From Schistosoma haematobium (Eukaryota > Platyhelminthes > Trematoda > Strigeidida > Schistosomatidae): 64,000 bases of DNA. This document shows, one piece after another, positions 1-11,614 of this stretch (positions are counted from its first letter, which is position 1; the number at the start of each line of letters is the position of its first letter). Both the position numbers and the translations under genes were made by a program. Below the pieces are notes generated by a model that saw nothing but the letters and a program-made list of their open reading frames with translations, did not search any database and had not been told where the DNA came from. The stretch lies in the NCBI RefSeq assembly GCF_000699445.3, contig NC_067202.1, forward strand, positions 6,154,958 through 6,218,957, read 5' to 3'.

Positions 1-415
1 AAGTCCTAATCACTGCCTTGTCCAAGCAGTGGTGTTGTTCACGAAACCGCGATGGTTTATGCTGGGTTAATGTGTACGGAGAATTCACTTAAGGAAGTTG
101 AAATATACTGATTCAAAACCAATGGTGCTTACGGGCCTCTGGGTCCTAGGTGGGGGTGAGAAATGGCGCATGAAGCTATTATTGGACACTGGCTACTATG
201 GGACCACAGTCCCTGAAGTTAGTCCACTGCCTTAAGGATTAGAACTCTAGGTCAAAGGCTCAAGAAGTGGCACCTTAAGAAGACCATCTATCTCGTTTTA
301 TGCATCCGAATAGTATCCAAATTCACAGAAAAATTGAATGATAAATAGTTAGTGAGGCATATATAAGTTTTTTGGTGCCTCTTTGTGCCAGTGTTTATAT
401 GTCTATAAAGCCTTT
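1..415 (+). mobile_element. R540 copy, degenerate and truncated by the window edge
   Basis: Shares with the other R540 copies the blocks AACCAATGGTGC, CTACTATGGGACC, TAGGTCAAAGGCTC and the terminal TTTGTGCCAGTGTTTATATG. Heavily diverged. Confidence 0.65.
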
Positions 416-1750
416 ACTACTAGTTCAGCCTATTTTCCAACTATTTTAAGAACAGGAAATTATTTATGATTGTTTAGCCAAAGGTTTTAGATTGAGGCTA
501 ATGAAAAACTAGAGATTTCTATAAAACTATAAATCTCTTTCGCTGAAATTTTGAAACATGACGCATCTTAAATTTTTTTACTGTCCACTGACATCATTGT
601 TGAGAACCTAATTGAATATGGTGAATTATTTGTGCTTGACAGTTTTTTTAAAAACGTTTAACTACTTATAAGTAGTTAAAAAGTAAATGCTAAAACTATC
701 GTCTAATCCATTTGTTTTTAAAACATGTTCAAGATGTAAATAGGATGGGTAAAAAAAGAGTGTAGCAAACAAATGACGTGTTCACATATGCATACATATA
801 AATATATAAATATATATCTGTGTCTGTATAGAAATAATTAATGGAAATGCTTAGAACTAAACGGGAAGTCTAAAAATTAGAACAGATTTGTGTTGTCGAG
901 AATTACAATATTATTAATATTAATAATACAGAAGAGATAGTATATTCTAATGAGAAGAGAAGAAAAAAAAACTCAGACATTCCTTGAATGACGCTTATTA
1001 TCCTATATAGAAGAGAATACAACTAACAACTAAGTAATCGTCGATAAACAATGAAGATAGACGTGAATGTATAAATATAGACTTCTATGTATATATATAT
1101 AGGTAAGCAATAAGAAGAATAAATACAAACACGTAAATATTCTAAACTATTCACAGAGAAAGAGAGTGAGAGCGGGAGAGAGAGAGAGAAGGTATGGAGT
1201 TAAGAAAACAAAACAAACATCAATAGACACGAAGAAGAAGAAAAAGAAGAAACAAAAAGCACCTTCTTTTGGTATGATTATTTCAAGGTTATATATATAG
1301 TTTTAGTGAATGAATTCGTTTGTACTTTTATTATAGATGATAATAAAAGTAACTATAACATGTAAATAAATAGACATACATATACAAAATAGATACAACT
1401 ATACAGAGTAGATACTAATGAATATGAAAGTATAGTTACTTAAAAGAAAGAAGTTAAAAAGTAGAAAAGAAAGAAAGTAAAAAGGAAGTATATATGATAT
1501 GGTTTATCATATAAAAAAAAGGTAAATAATAGAAATATGTATGTATGTATGTATATATGTATAGACATTTCAAAAGGTAGATGAACTCTCACTTGGTAGT
1601 ATAAACAACACAATAGATTTATCTAGATAGTTTAAAAAAAAATGGGTTTTCTTCTATTAAACCTCTATTTTCAGACAGTAGATTGTAGATTTTTGTATGT
1701 GTCTAGTAATTATCAAGTTATTCTCATTAATTAATGATAATTGTTATTAT
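416..1750. other. no gene seen; AT-rich, purine-rich simple sequence
   Basis: Short TA, GTAT and GA tracts (GAGAGAGAGAGAG near 1176). Nothing coding recognised. Confidence 0.5.
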
Positions 1751-1751
1751 C

Positions 1752-2245
1752 AGAATTGGTTTTGTGGAGATTTTAGTAATTTCAATGGTTGAAATCATGA
1801 GTTAATTGAAGCTAGACCACCATGGAAAACCTGAAAGTACTGGACGGCTGTTTCGTCCTAGTATGGGACTCCTCAGTAGTGAGCATCCATTGCTCACTAG
1901 TGACTCACTTCAAGAGGCATTTCCAGGAGTTCTAGTGAGAAGCCGTTACTAGTGTGGTCCAACCAAGTCTGTTGTGAGATATCAGCTCACTGAAGACAAT
2001 GGTGTACAGTGGTTCTATTTCGTGGATTATTTGAAGTTAGACACCGTCGGATACCAGCTCAGTGGTCTAGTGGTTAAGCGCTCGCGTGCGAGACTGATAG
2101 GTCCTGGGTTGTAATCTCGCGGGGGGCGGGATCGTGTATGCGCACTGCTGAGGGGTTCCATACCAGAACGAAACGGCCGTCCAGTGCTTCCAGATTTTCC
2201 ATGGTGGTCTAGCTTAATTGACTCATGATTTCAACTATTGATAAT
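1752..2245 (+). mobile_element. HH-IR element: inverted-arm, tRNA-like, hammerhead-bearing
   Basis: The left arm (GAAGCTAGACCACCATGG ...) and right arm (... CCATGGTGGTCTAGC) are inverted copies and include the outer GAAATCATGAGT. Within is a pol III-like A box, GTGGTCTAGTGGTTAAG (about 2071-2087), and a damaged B box. The right-arm hammerhead core has CTGAGGG, a change at a conserved A, so it is probably inactive. The left arm carries the core on the minus strand. Confidence 0.75.
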
Positions 2246-2255
2246 AATAATAATT

Positions 2256-2269
2256 ATTATTATTGTTAT
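2256..2269. repeat. target-site duplication, left, of the RTE element
   Basis: ATTATTATTGTTAT, identical to 5481-5494. Confidence 0.85.
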
Positions 2270-2457
2270 AACTCCGCCTGTAGCTCTTCTAGAGTTACTG
2301 CCGGTCCCAAGCCCGGGTAAAGGAGGAGGGTTGGGCATGGGGTTAGCGTCCCCATCCCGTAGAAAACTAACTCGCTAAAAAAACGCTTACCAGAAAAAAT
2401 AATTCAAACCATTTTAACTCTGCCCTGAGAGTTAGAAGGTCTTCATTTAGAAGAATT

Positions 2458-3225
2458 ATGACGCTTCATGGTGAAAGCCGAGTTCCTTCGGAAGCCACGA
2501 GGCCGATTCCCCTTCTAACAACCAGAGCAAAAATTTTTATAGGTACATGGAACGTTAGAACAATGTGGGAAACCGGGAAGACCAGCCAAATAGCAACGGA
2601 AATGAGGAGATACAACTTGGCAGTACTGGGAATCAGCGAAACCCACTGGACCCAAGTTGGACAGAAAAGGCTAGCTACGGGAGAGATGCTGCTATACTCC
2701 GGTCATGAAGAGGAAAATGCTCCACACACACAGGGAGTTGCTCTAATGCTGTCCAAAGTAGTACGAAATGCACTTGTAGGATGGGAATCCCACGGATCCA
2801 GAATCATCAAAGCATCATTCAAAACAAAGAAGGAGGGGATCTTAATGAATATTATCCAATGTTATGCACCCACCAATGATAGCAACGACGACATTAAAGA
2901 TCAATTCTACGAGCGGCTGCAGTCAATCATAGAGAAATGCTCAAGAAAGGACCTCACCATTCTGATGGGAGATCTAAATGCCAAGGTCGGAATAGACAAC
3001 ACTGGATATGAAGATATTATGGGACGACATGGACTGGGTGAGAGAAACGAAAATGGAGAAAGATTTGCAAATTTGTGTGCATTCAACAAATTAGTCATAG
3101 GAGGCACAATATTTCCACACAAACGTATACACAAGGCTACATGGATCTCACCGGACCACACTACAGAGAACCAAATAGATCATATTTGCATCAACAAAAA
3201 TTCCGAAGGACAATGGAAGATGTGA
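2458..3225 (+). CDS. RTE endonuclease (apurinic/apyrimidinic-like) region
   Basis: 255 residues. Endonuclease/exonuclease/phosphatase-fold motifs are visible in order: GTWNVRT (about 30-36), the metal-binding glutamate in ISETHW (about 59-64), [23 protein letters not shown] and NQIDHI. In this class the enzyme nicks target DNA to prime reverse transcription. The frame runs out after INKNSEG. The next frame continues with [15 protein letters not shown], so the original single protein is broken by a one-base loss near 3198. Confidence 0.88.
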   Translation: MTLHGESRVPSEATRPIPLLTTRAKIFIGTWNVRTMWETGKTSQIATEMRRYNLAVLGISETHWTQVGQKRLATGEMLLYSGHEEENAPHTQGVALMLSKVVRNALVGWESHGSRIIKASFKTKKEGILMNIIQCYAPTNDSNDDIKDQFYERLQSIIEKCSRKDLTILMGDLNAKVGIDNTGYEDIMGRHGLGERNENGERFANLCAFNKLVIGGTIFPHKRIHKATWISPDHTTENQIDHICINKNSEGQWKM

Positions 3226-5237
3226 GAACCAGGAGAGGAGCTGACGTAGCTTCAGATCACCACCTAGTCGTAGCCAATTTAAAACTGAAGCTAAAAAAGA
3301 ACTGGACAAGTGGACAAACAGCACTACAAAGGTTCAATACAGCCTTCCTTCGAGATACTGACAAACTCAATGAATTCAAGATAGCTCTCAACAACAGATT
3401 CCAAGCCTTTCAAGATCTACTGAAGGAAGAAGAAACTACCATGGAGGACAACTGGAAAGGCATCAAAGAAACATTGACTTCAACGTGTCAAGAGGTTCTG
3501 GGCCTAAAGAAACACCATCATAAGGAATGGATCTCTATAGAAACACTGGACAAGATCAAAGAAAGGAAGAACAAGAAGACAGCAATTAACAACAGCCGAA
3601 CACGAGCAGAGAAAGTCCAAGCACAAGCTGAATACATAGAAGCAAACAAGCAAGTGAAGAGGAGCATTAGAGCCGACAGGAAGAAATACGTGGAAGAATT
3701 AGCAACGACGGCAGAAAAAGCTGCTAGAGAAGGAAATATGAAACAGCTCTACGATACAACGAAGAAACTATCAGGGAAATACAGTAAACCAGAGAGACCG
3801 GTCAAAGACAAAGAAGGCAAGCCAATCACTGAAATTCAACAACAGCGAAACAGATGGGTAGAATACTTCGAGGAACTCCTGAATGGGCCGGCTCCAATGA
3901 ATCCACCGAACATCGAAGCAGCACACACAGATCTTCCTATAGATGTCAACCCACCAACGACGGAAGAAATTAGAATGGCCGTCAGACAAATCAAGAACGG
4001 GAAAGCAGCAGGACCCGACAACATACCAGCTGAAGCACTGAAATCAGACGTCGAAGTAACCACAAGCATGCTTTACCCTCTATTCAAAAAGATTTGGGAG
4101 GAGGAACAAGTGCCAATGGACTGGAAAGAAGGACATCTCATCAAGATTCCAAAGAAAGGAGATCTGAGCAAATGTGAAAACTACAGAGGCATTACACTAC
4201 TGTCAATACCAGGGAAAGTCTTCAACAGAGTGTTGCTGAACCGGATGAAGGATGCAGTAGATGCCCAACTTCGAGATCAACAAGCTGGATTCCGAAAGGA
4301 TCGGTCGTGCACAGACCAAATTGCAACACCACGGATCATCGTCGAACAATCAGTTGAGTGGAACTCGTCACTATACATCAACTTCATTGATTATGAAAAG
4401 GCATTCGACAGTGTACATAGGAGGACATTATGGAAACTTCTTCGACACTACGGAGTTCCTGAGAAGATTGTCAATATTATCCGGAACTCATACGACGGAC
4501 TACAGTGCAAAGTAGTGCATGGAGGACAGCTGACAGATGCATTCCAAGTAAGGACCGGAGTCAGACAAGGCTGTTTACTCTCTCCCTTCCTCTTTCTTCT
4601 CGTGGTCGACTGGATTATGAAGACCTCGACATCTGAAGGAAAACACGGAATACAATGGACAGCTCAGAACCAATTAGACGATCTGGACTTCGCAGATGAC
4701 CTAGCCCTCCTATCACGTACACGTGAACAGATTCAGATAAAGACAGCCAATGTAGCAGCAGTCTCTGCATCAGTAGGCCTCAGTATACACAAAGGAAAAA
4801 CCAAGGTCCTCAAATTCAAAGCGGAGAACAGCAATCCAATCACCCTTGATGGCGAAACTCTGGAAGATGTAGAATCCTTCACATATCTGGGAAGCATCGT
4901 CGATAGACATGGAGGTTCAGATGCAGACGTAAAGGCGAGGATTGGCAAAGCAAGGGCCGCATTCCTACAATTGAAGAACATATGGAACTCAAAACAACTT
5001 CCAACCAATATCAAAGTGAGAATCTTCAATACGAACGTCAAGGCAATTCTACTGTATGGAGCTGAAACTTGGAGAACTACAACAACCACAATCAAGAAAG
5101 TACAAGTATTTATAAATAGCTGTCTACGCAAGATACTCAACATCGATTGGCCGGATACCATCAGCAATAGCCTTCTGTGGGAGAGAACAAACCAACTTCC
5201 AGCTGAAGAGGAAATTAGGAGAAGACGATGGAAATGA
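3195..5237 (+). CDS. RTE reverse transcriptase region (frame-shifted, early stop)
   Basis: Reverse transcriptase of an RTE-clade element. Seen in order: [52 protein letters not shown] (first catalytic Asp), [13 protein letters not shown] and FADDLALL (catalytic Asp pair, near 4690). A C-terminal region follows with LYGAETWR and [13 protein letters not shown]. The open frame continues up from 3075, but homologous sequence begins about 3195. It ends at a TGA at 5235; the homologous fragments at 13.6 kb and 37.9 kb have Trp there and continue for another 70 or so codons, which are still readable to about 5475. Confidence 0.88.
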   Translation, partial: QKFRRTMEDVRTRRGADVASDHHLVVANLKLKLKKNWTSGQTALQRFNTAFLRDTDKLNEFKIALNNRFQAFQDLLKEEETTMEDNWKGIKETLTSTCQEVLGLKKHHHKEWISIETLDKIKERKNKKTAINNSRTRAEKVQAQAEYIEANKQVKRSIRADRKKYVEELATTAEKAAREGNMKQLYDTTKKLSGKYSKPERPVKDKEGKPITEIQQQRNRWVEYFEELLNGPAPMNPPNIEAAHTDLPIDVNPPTTEEIRMAVRQIKNGKAAGPDNIPAEALKSDVEVTTSMLYPLFKKIWEEEQVPMDWKEGHLIKIPKKGDLSKCENYRGITLLSIPGKVFNRVLLNRMKDAVDAQLRDQQAGFRKDRSCTDQIATPRIIVEQSVEWNSSLYINFIDYEKAFDSVHRRTLWKLLRHYGVPEKIVNIIRNSYDGLQCKVVHGGQLTDAFQVRTGVRQGCLLSPFLFLLVVDWIMKTSTSEGKHGIQWTAQNQLDDLDFADDLALLSRTREQIQIKTANVAAVSASVGLSIHKGKTKVLKFKAENSNPITLDGETLEDVESFTYLGSIVDRHGGSDADVKARIGKARAAFLQLKNIWNSKQLPTNIKVRIFNTNVKAILLYGAETWRTTTTTIKKVQVFINSCLRKILNIDWPDTISNSLLWERTNQLPAEEEIRRRRWK

Positions 5238-5480
5238 ATAGGACATACATTACGCAAATCGTCAAACTGCATCACGAGGCAAGCCCTAACTTGGAATCCT
5301 GAAGGGAAGCGGAAAAGAGGAAGGCCAAAGAACACATTACGTCGGATAGTAGAAGCAGATATGAAAAGGATGAATTACAACTGGACGGAGCTAGAAAGGA
5401 TTGCCCAGGACAGGGTTGGATGGAGAATGCTGGTGAGCGACCTATGCTCCTTCACGAGGAGTAACAGGTGTAAGTAAGTA

Positions 5481-5494
5481 ATTATTATTGTTAT
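5481..5494. repeat. target-site duplication, right, of the RTE element
   Basis: ATTATTATTGTTAT, identical to 2256-2269. Confidence 0.85.
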
Positions 5495-5504
5495 GAGTGA
5501 AGAC

Positions 5505-5560
5505 GAATGGTGGATAGTAGTGAAATCCAGAATGAGTGTTTCGTTCTATTCGGTACACGT
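5505..5560 (-). mobile_element. Smα-like fragment, minus
   Basis: TGGATAGTAGTGAAATCCAG then AATGAGTGTTTCGTTCTATT is the reversed 3' half of the ribozyme and flank, just right of the complete RTE copy. Confidence 0.55.
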
Positions 5561-5649
5561 TTGCTAGATGTACTTGCATAATAGAGTTGATGTTCACTAT
5601 CAGGATTTGAAAAATGAATTTTCAGAAAAGGGTTATAGTAATTTAGTCG

Positions 5650-5785
5650 TTGAATTCATGAGTCAATTCAAGCTAGATCATGATCCCACTCGCGAGATGC
5701 TACTGAGGAGTCTTATACTAGGACGAAATGGCCATCCAGTGCTTCCAGGTTTTCTATGATGGTCTAGCTTTAATTGACTGATGAA
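5650..5785 (+). mobile_element. short HH-IR element with hammerhead-like core
   Basis: GTTGAATTCATGAGTCAATT at the left and its inverted form at the right. A hammerhead core CTGAGGA...GGACGAAA lies at 5703-5728, with cleavage triplet ATC and a mismatch at the base of stem I. Confidence 0.65.
5697..5741 (+). ncRNA. hammerhead-like motif, probably weak
   Basis: Core CTGAGGA, stem II GTCT/GGAC, stem III ATGG/CCAT, triplet ATC; first pair of stem I mismatched (A against C). Confidence 0.5.
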
Positions 5786-5819
5786 TTCAAATAATAAAAA
5801 TGAATTTTACGCCATAAAT

Positions 5820-6200
5820 CGTATTTTTTGTTCTGTTTAAATGCATCAATGAATTAAGCTGTATGTAATTCATGTTCCTTTTATTATAGGCTTTGTTTTG
5901 ACCTATGAACTGTCATTATATGATTTAATGTTCTTGAGTTATGTCCAATTTGGTAATTACTGTCTCCCACATTCACAGCCACTTTTGGCTAAATCTTGTA
6001 CAAATGTTGTTTTCTATTTTTGTGGTGTGATATAGTCTGTCTGGTTTTTATATGAATCCAGTATGTTTGACATATATAGTTCATATCGCAGAGGCTAAGA
6101 TTGGTATTCTGGATTCAACAAGCAGGGTTAAGCAGAAAGAAGGACCTATGAGAACTCTAGACTGCTCGTACGAGTTTTACGCGTCAGTGGTTCAATCGAT
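5820..6200. repeat. dispersed repeat shared with 39590-39930
   Basis: Both copies carry TTCCTTTTAT, GACCTAT, CACAGCCACTTTTGGCT-type and TGGTGTGATA blocks in the same order. It lies immediately before the Penelope-like remnant and may be its upstream part. Confidence 0.6.
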
Positions 6201-6349
6201 AACTCACTGTTCTGTAATTGGCAGTATCATTACGTCATATACTGATAGAAGCACAAAGCCACAATATATAACAATCTGTAAACAAGATGTAGAATTTTCA
6301 TTGAAATTTATTGGAAATATACGCATTCGGAATGACTAGCTATTAATCT

Positions 6350-6940
6350 TTCACAGCCGAGTCCCCATTAGTCGGAAGCGAAATATGGATACGAAGAACT
6401 TGTAATCGCAAGGATATAGGTTACGAACTGAACCTCTTTAAGAAATTGCCTAATGAAAACCTGTATCCATTGGTATTTATTGACAAGAATATAAAACCCA
6501 AACCTCCTAAAGTACAACTAGCTTCCGTACCAATGAAAACTCTTTATATGAATATTGATTTTAAAGGTGACATAGCTACCAACATCCTGAAGAGGAGAAT
6601 TTCTGACTTTCTCAACAGAAAGTTTTTTGCAACAACTTTATGATTAGTGTTCTCCAGCCAGCCAATGTTCAGTAACAATCTAAAGGATAAATGATCTCAT
6701 TTGAAGAGTTCCATGTGGGTATATCAATTTACCTGTTTGTGTAAACCCAAGTACATAGGTCGTTTGATGTGTATTTTATCCAAAATAATTCGAGAATATT
6801 GCTTAGCTTGGTTGAAAAGAGGTAGAAATGATTCAATAAAAAGATCAGTAGTTGAACACCTTGTGAACACAGGTTATCTTATCAAAACTAACTCTGCGCC
6901 TCAAAGGACATCTCGTTATCCACTTAGCTACTGAGTCCTG
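6350..6940 (+). pseudogene. Penelope-like element remnant with GIY-YIG endonuclease part
   Basis: Two open stretches in related order. At 6446-6643, NENLYPLVFIDKNIKPKPPK is followed by TLYMNIDFKGDIATNILKR, resembling the linker after the reverse transcriptase of Penelope-like elements. At about 6701-6934, WVYQFTCLCKPKYIGR is followed by EHLVNTGY, which fits a GIY-YIG nuclease (Tyr...Tyr-Ile-Gly spacing, with C.C before it). Frames are broken between them, so this is a dead copy. Penelope elements are known to associate with small hammerheads, and an Smα-like hammerhead element follows directly at 6945. Whether the two belong together here is unproven. Confidence 0.65.
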
Positions 6941-6944
6941 ATAG

Positions 6945-7245
6945 CCACTTGCTTGTGTAATTGTGTGAAGTTTAAATTCACTTGGTATTGAAGCGAACGG
7001 TACTGGGTTCGAGTCTCAGAGTAAACATCAACTCTAAGATGGAGGTACATCCAGCTGATGAGTTCGAAATAGGATGAAACGCGCGCCTTGGATTGCACTG
7101 CTAACTACCATCCATTTTTGCTTATGATGTTTTTGACCTAAGGCAATATCGAGGCAATATGCACAGTATGCGCATATATCAATAAGAGACCGATCAATTG
7201 CAGTCCTAAACATCAATGGGAAGATTCAAGTAAATAATGCCAAGT
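6945..7245 (+). mobile_element. Smα-like element with decayed hammerhead
   Basis: Contains GAACGGTACTGGGTTCGAGTC (B-box-like), the ribozyme region, then the family 3' part (AAGGCAATATCGAGG, AGACCGATCAATTGCAG, AACATCAATGGGAAGATTC). A 5' block with CACTTGGTATTG pairs with the end CAAGTGAATTG. Smα hammerhead elements are an established schistosome family. Confidence 0.75.
7047..7093 (+). ncRNA. Smα-type hammerhead, degenerate
   Basis: ATCCAG, CTGATGA, a wobble-rich stem II (GTTC / GGAT), GAA, then ACGC / GCGC, in which the closing A-U pair of stem III is lost. Probably inactive. Confidence 0.6.
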
Positions 7246-7781
7246 GAATTGTCTGGGTTCATTTTTCAAAGTTAGTTTGGAAGATATAAATAATCGTTTC
7301 ATGAAGTATTTTCTTCGGATTAGTATAGATAAAGTTTCGTTTAATACTTATAGGTGTTATGCTAACATATTGAGTTATCATTTCAGTTCATGTTACTTTG
7401 ATGTAAAATATTCATGATAAGTTTGTCAGGAATTAAAGATTTTCTTTTCAAGACAATCTAACTTACGATATTGATTAGATAACATGTGAGATCATCATAT
7501 ACTAGTCGGGGAAGGTAATGATTATATATGCGGATTGTGGTAATTCAGTGTCCGTTTCGTAATTGTGATTATCTACATAATCTGAATGTTATGAATTCGA
7601 TTTCGAATGATACATTATGTATAGGTGAGGAAGTCTGCAATAGAATCATTCTATGCATCACAGTTTTCACTAGTTCTTCGATTTGTGTCGTAATTTTGTC
7701 TAGAAATCATGCTAAATCACCAACGTAACTTTTAAAGCCAGTCATTTAATTGTTTTCAGTGTAAACAATTTAAATTCACAG

Positions 7782-8230
7782 TATGGGGTTGTAGAGATTA
7801 TTGAATTTCATTGAGACTCTAAACCAATCTAAGTTTGATAAGCTCTGGATACATGTTTCGTTCTAATATGGAACTATTCACAAATGCCCATCTACAATCT
7901 CATAGGAGGAACCCAAACCCAGAACATTCTTTCTCACGAGCAAACGCATAACCTCTAGATTCCTGAGCGGGCATCCAATGCTATAAATGTATAATTTTAA
8001 TCAATTCACGATATTGTGTAACCATCTTCTATTGTCTTGGGTGAGTAACTCCATCATAGTTAGCACGGTTTAGTTTCACCGGTCACTGCTTTACACTAGA
8101 ATTCCGGAAACTTCTCAAAGTTAGTCACTAGTGAACATATAATAATTTTCAGTATGAGTTTCTGGAGATTGTTGACTTTCGTTGAAGTCATGACCCAGTC
8201 TAAGAAATTCAACAATATTCTCTGTGAAAC
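7782..8230. mobile_element. degenerate HH-IR copies
   Basis: Shares CCTCTAGATTCCTGAGCGGG, CGGGCATCCAATG, TTCACGATATTGTG and TAGTCACTAGTGAACA with the 34.5 kb copy. Ends are decayed; no ribozyme core survives. Confidence 0.5.
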
Positions 8231-8549
8231 CCCTTTTAAGGTTTATATACTGTCTAGAATGGACTGCAATTCGTGAAAATCTACACTTTATATATTATGT
8301 TATTTGAAAAATAACTCCTCATTTATAAAAAAAGTATTGTAAATCACCAACGTAGATGATCTATGTCGAAATGATTGGAGGCCTACTCGAGTTAGACGTG
8401 AATAGTGTGACGAACCAACTAACGTCGAAGTCACACCTCGTGGTCAGCACCTTACGTGGACTACCCCCATTGACGTAACAAGGTACTATAGATGCTTTGA
8501 AGACTGTACAACACAAAGGACGTTATTACAGAAATATATTAGTTAAAGT

Positions 8550-9056
8550 AGATACAAGCCAAAGTAAGACCACTGCCGCATGGGCCAGTCCATGACATAC
8601 AATTAACTAATGCGCGTCGGTTGTACATGACCTTGGCAGGGAGCGATGATCTGTTCGACATTCAGTGATCCAACTGCCGGATGATTTGGCTAGGGCTCAG
8701 TGACATTTCACTGGCCCTACAATACTCCCCACCAGATTCAGCGGCCGTTTGAATCGGTATACGAAGGACCCTTCAAAGTTCTTCAACGTGAATCTAAGTA
8801 CTATATAGTCGATAAGAACGGAACAAACGATAGCATCAGCATCGATCGCTTAAAAGCAGCGTATTTAGAAGGAAATCCTATCCACGTCGATTTTCCTTCG
8901 GTACAATCGAACGACACGACTCCGACACTTACAATACCTCATCCGACAACCAACACACACGATGATACTTCGACAGTATCCGAAAATAAACTTAAAACGA
9001 CGCGTTCTGGAAGAAGGGTGAGATTTCCAGAACATTTAAACGACTATTGCACGTAA
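8550..9056 (+). pseudogene. Gypsy-type LTR retrotransposon, integrase C-terminal remnant
   Basis: The frame at about 8715-9056 reads PFESVYEGPFKVLQRESKYY, then SISIDRLKAAYLEG and SGRRVRFPEHL. The GPF/Y module followed by a D/RLKPAYL-like block is the usual end of Gypsy integrases in flatworms. The sequence upstream is only weakly open (PHGPVHDIQL), and stops cut it. An A/T-rich tract follows. Confidence 0.7.
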
Positions 9057-9357
9057 GGCACTTCTCGACATTTTATATTATTTTTTAAAAAAAAAACAAT
9101 TTTAATATGCTTATATATTTTTATTTCTATTTAAAAAAACAAAACAAAAAAAAAACAATTTTTTTAATTTATTTAATTTATTTACCGCTACAGTATGAAT
9201 CACTCTCAATAGGTTCTCGGCTGATATTATCCGTATTCTTTTCAGTATTCACTAGATGGATAGTTTATATCAAGTACCTTCGTTCATTTTTCCGTTAATT
9301 TTATAGATAAGTGATCAACAATGCTGAGTACAATGTATTTAGTAAACATTGTAAGCG

Positions 9358-9612
9358 TGTGGTGTGTGCTACTGATGTTGACAGATATAAGTAGTATGTG
9401 TATCATCAATCGAAAGTGATATGTCTAATGGCAGAAGATCGAAGAGAAAGAGAATAGAGAATGATTGATGTGGAAATGAAAGATCAGTGAAGTTTGAGAT
9501 GATTGATTGACATTTTACAAATGAAGTACTTACTGTATAGTTTACTAAGACGTTCCGTAACTATGCATTCAAATACATTCGATTGTTCCCACTTGTGTTT
9601 TTGTTCACTACA
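9358..9612. mobile_element. solo LTR with 4-bp duplication
   Basis: TGTGGTGTG...TTCACTACA flanked by AGCG at 9354-9357 and 9613-9616. It is related along its length to 50806-51101, including the near-palindrome around GTTGACAGATATAAGTAGTA. The flanking duplication on both sides argues that it is not the 3' LTR of the nearby Gypsy remnant. Confidence 0.7.
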
Positions 9613-9663
9613 AGCGTTTACTGATAACATTGCCACAAAATTCTCTTATCTGAAATACAATTT

Positions 9664-9858
9664 TAATAGTTGAATTCATGAGTCAATTAAAGTTAGACTA
9701 CCATGGAAAACCTGGAACAACCACTGAATGACCATTTCATCCTAATATGGGATTCGTCAGTAATGCTCAATTACAATCCCGCTTACAGGATTCCAATCCA
9801 AATGCTTCGACGTTTACCATAATAGTTTAGTTTTAATTGATTCATAAATTCAACTATT
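9664..9858. mobile_element. 195-bp HH-IR element reduced to its arms
   Basis: AATAGTTGAATTCATGAGTC at the left and GATTCATAAATTCAACTATT at the right form an inverted pair; CCATGGAAAACCTGG and a decayed core lie inside. Confidence 0.65.
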
Positions 9859-10247
9859 CCATTCAATTATGTTTCTTTATAACGTTGAGGGTTACAACAT
9901 TTTCTCTCTTTATTATGATCATCAAGTTTCCAATTTCAATCACAGCATATTCATTGATTTATTTATTGTTTACGTAAATCCATGATCATCTAGACGTATT
10001 TTGTCTGATCGAATGAGCATACGTACACTGTTACACACAAACACACACATATATATATATATATATATGTAAGTATATAGAGAAACGGTAAACATTTCCA
10101 TCGTAACTATTGAGGTATTATAAGACATTGGATTGTTCAATTATTTTTGTCTATTTGTTGTTCTTCATTTAAAATATATATACATCGATTGTTTTAAACA
10201 AACATAAATATAAATATGTAAATAGGTTCAATTAAACTGAACTAGGA

Positions 10248-10763
10248 CTACTTACTAACTTACTTGCGCCTGTTACTCCTAATGGAGCATAGGCCGCCGA
10301 CCAGCATTCTCCAACCCACTCTGTCCTCCGCCTTCTTTTCTAGTTCCATCCAATTCTTGTTCATTTCTCTCATGTCTATCTCCATTTCCCGGCGTAATGT
10401 GTTCTGTGGTCTTCCTCTTTTGCTTTGGCCTTGAGGATTCCATGTGAGGACTTGTCTTGTGACGCAGTTGGGTGCTTTCCTCAATGTGTGTCCTATCCAC
10501 TTCCAGCGCTTCTTCCTAATTTCTTCCTCCGCTGGGATCTGGTTTGTTCTCTCCCACAGTACGTTGTTGCTATTAGTGTCCGGCCAACGAATCCGAAGTA
10601 TTTTGCGTAGACAACTGTTAATAAACACCTGTATTTTCTGGATGATGGCTTTCGTAGTTCTCCAGGTTTCCGCCCCATACAGTAGAACTATCTTGACATT
10701 TGTATTGAAAATCTTGACCTTGGTGTTGGTTGACAGACAGACAGTTGTTTTGAGTTCCAGATG
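10248..10763 (-). mobile_element. RTE 3' fragment, minus orientation
   Basis: Encodes the RTE C-terminal region ([52 protein letters not shown]). It ends at the left in the reverse complement of a GTAAGTAAGT-type tail. It is almost identical in inverted orientation to 13377-13890, including an unusual CTGTCTGTCTGT insertion that breaks the frame. A long (AT)n tract lies just beyond the truncated end. Confidence 0.9.
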
Positions 10764-10794
10764 TTCCTCAGCTAGGATTAAGGTGTTAGTAAAA

Positions 10795-10796
<2 letters not shown>

Positions 10797-10869
<73 letters not shown>
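10797..10869. repeat. (AT)n microsatellite
   Basis: About 73 bases of uninterrupted AT, next to the truncated end of an RTE fragment. Confidence 0.95.
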
Positions 10870-10870
<1 letters not shown>

Positions 10871-10884
10871 GACAGTTGTAAAAT

Positions 10885-10955
10885 ATAAACAATCTCGTCC
10901 CACAATAGGACGAAACGGCCGTTCAGTCATTCCAGGTTTTTCATGGTGGTCTTAT
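10885..10955 (+). mobile_element. HH-IR right-end fragment
   Basis: TAGGACGAAACGGCCGTTC then TTCATGGTGGTC. Only the 3' half of the hammerhead remains. Confidence 0.6.
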
Positions 10956-10964
10956 TTTATTTTT

Positions 10965-11400
10965 GTCCATTTAAACACATAAACATTGGTATAAGAAGGC
11001 ACCAAATAGATGTGTGCCACTTAAATCATTCGATTTGTGTGAAGACTGGGATACTGTTTAGGTGCCCAAAACGAAGCGGGTGGTTTTCTTAAGGGGATAC
11101 ACTCAAGGCCTTTGACCTAAAGGTCTATTCCACAAGGCACTAGAGCAACGTTAAGAGATGCAATCCCATGGTAGCCGGTGACCAACGATTGGTTCATATG
11201 CCATTTGTTTCCTTAGGATCCTGGAGATCATGTACACCATTGATTTGGAATGAGGGTTTTTAAACTCTACTAGGTGAATCCTCTGTGTCCACCAACTCGG
11301 TTAAAGCGTCAGATATTCGCTTTTCTTCCTCTCAATTCGATAAACAACAACGAGAAATTAGTGAGTAGGACTTCCCTGATAGTAGCCCTATACGCATGAG
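10965..11400 (-). mobile_element. R540 copy, 5'-truncated, minus orientation
   Basis: Begins on the left with TTTAAACACATAAACATTGG (tail end reversed) and runs to GTGAGTAGGACTTCCCTGA. Confidence 0.8.
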
Positions 11401-11614
11401 GAGGTTGTAAGTGATCAATAATGATTAGTTTCAAGCTTAACATTCCCTTAGTTTTCAGTGGTTCAAATTTGTAAAACATGATTGATTGATCACTGGGTGG
11501 TGATCAATGTCATGCTTGTCTAGTCCTTATTAGTGCGGATCGAATGCTATCGATCATGTTACAATGTGGCCACCAGTCTGGGTGACTCGACATTGCGGGC
11601 ACTATGTATTGAGA

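Larger units (their letters stand above)
2270..5480 (+). mobile_element. complete RTE-clade (SR2-like) non-LTR retrotransposon
   Basis: About 3.2 kb, flanked by a perfect 14-bp target duplication (ATTATTATTGTTAT at 2256-2269 and 5481-5494). It has a GC-richer 5' leader with AAGCCCGGG and AGGAGGAGGG, an apurinic-like endonuclease, a reverse transcriptase, and the short 3' tail GTAAGTAAGTA typical of RTE elements. There is no gag-like ORF1. Two lesions disrupt the coding frame: a frameshift near 3195-3201 in an A run, and a stop at 5235-5237 where other copies in this window read TGG. It sits just to the right of a hammerhead inverted-repeat element, in a TAA-rich spot. Confidence 0.92.

Noticed and set aside
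6052..6339. 95-codon frame upstream of the Penelope remnant
   Set aside because: It overlaps a dispersed repeat also found decayed at 39.6 kb, with no recognised motif.
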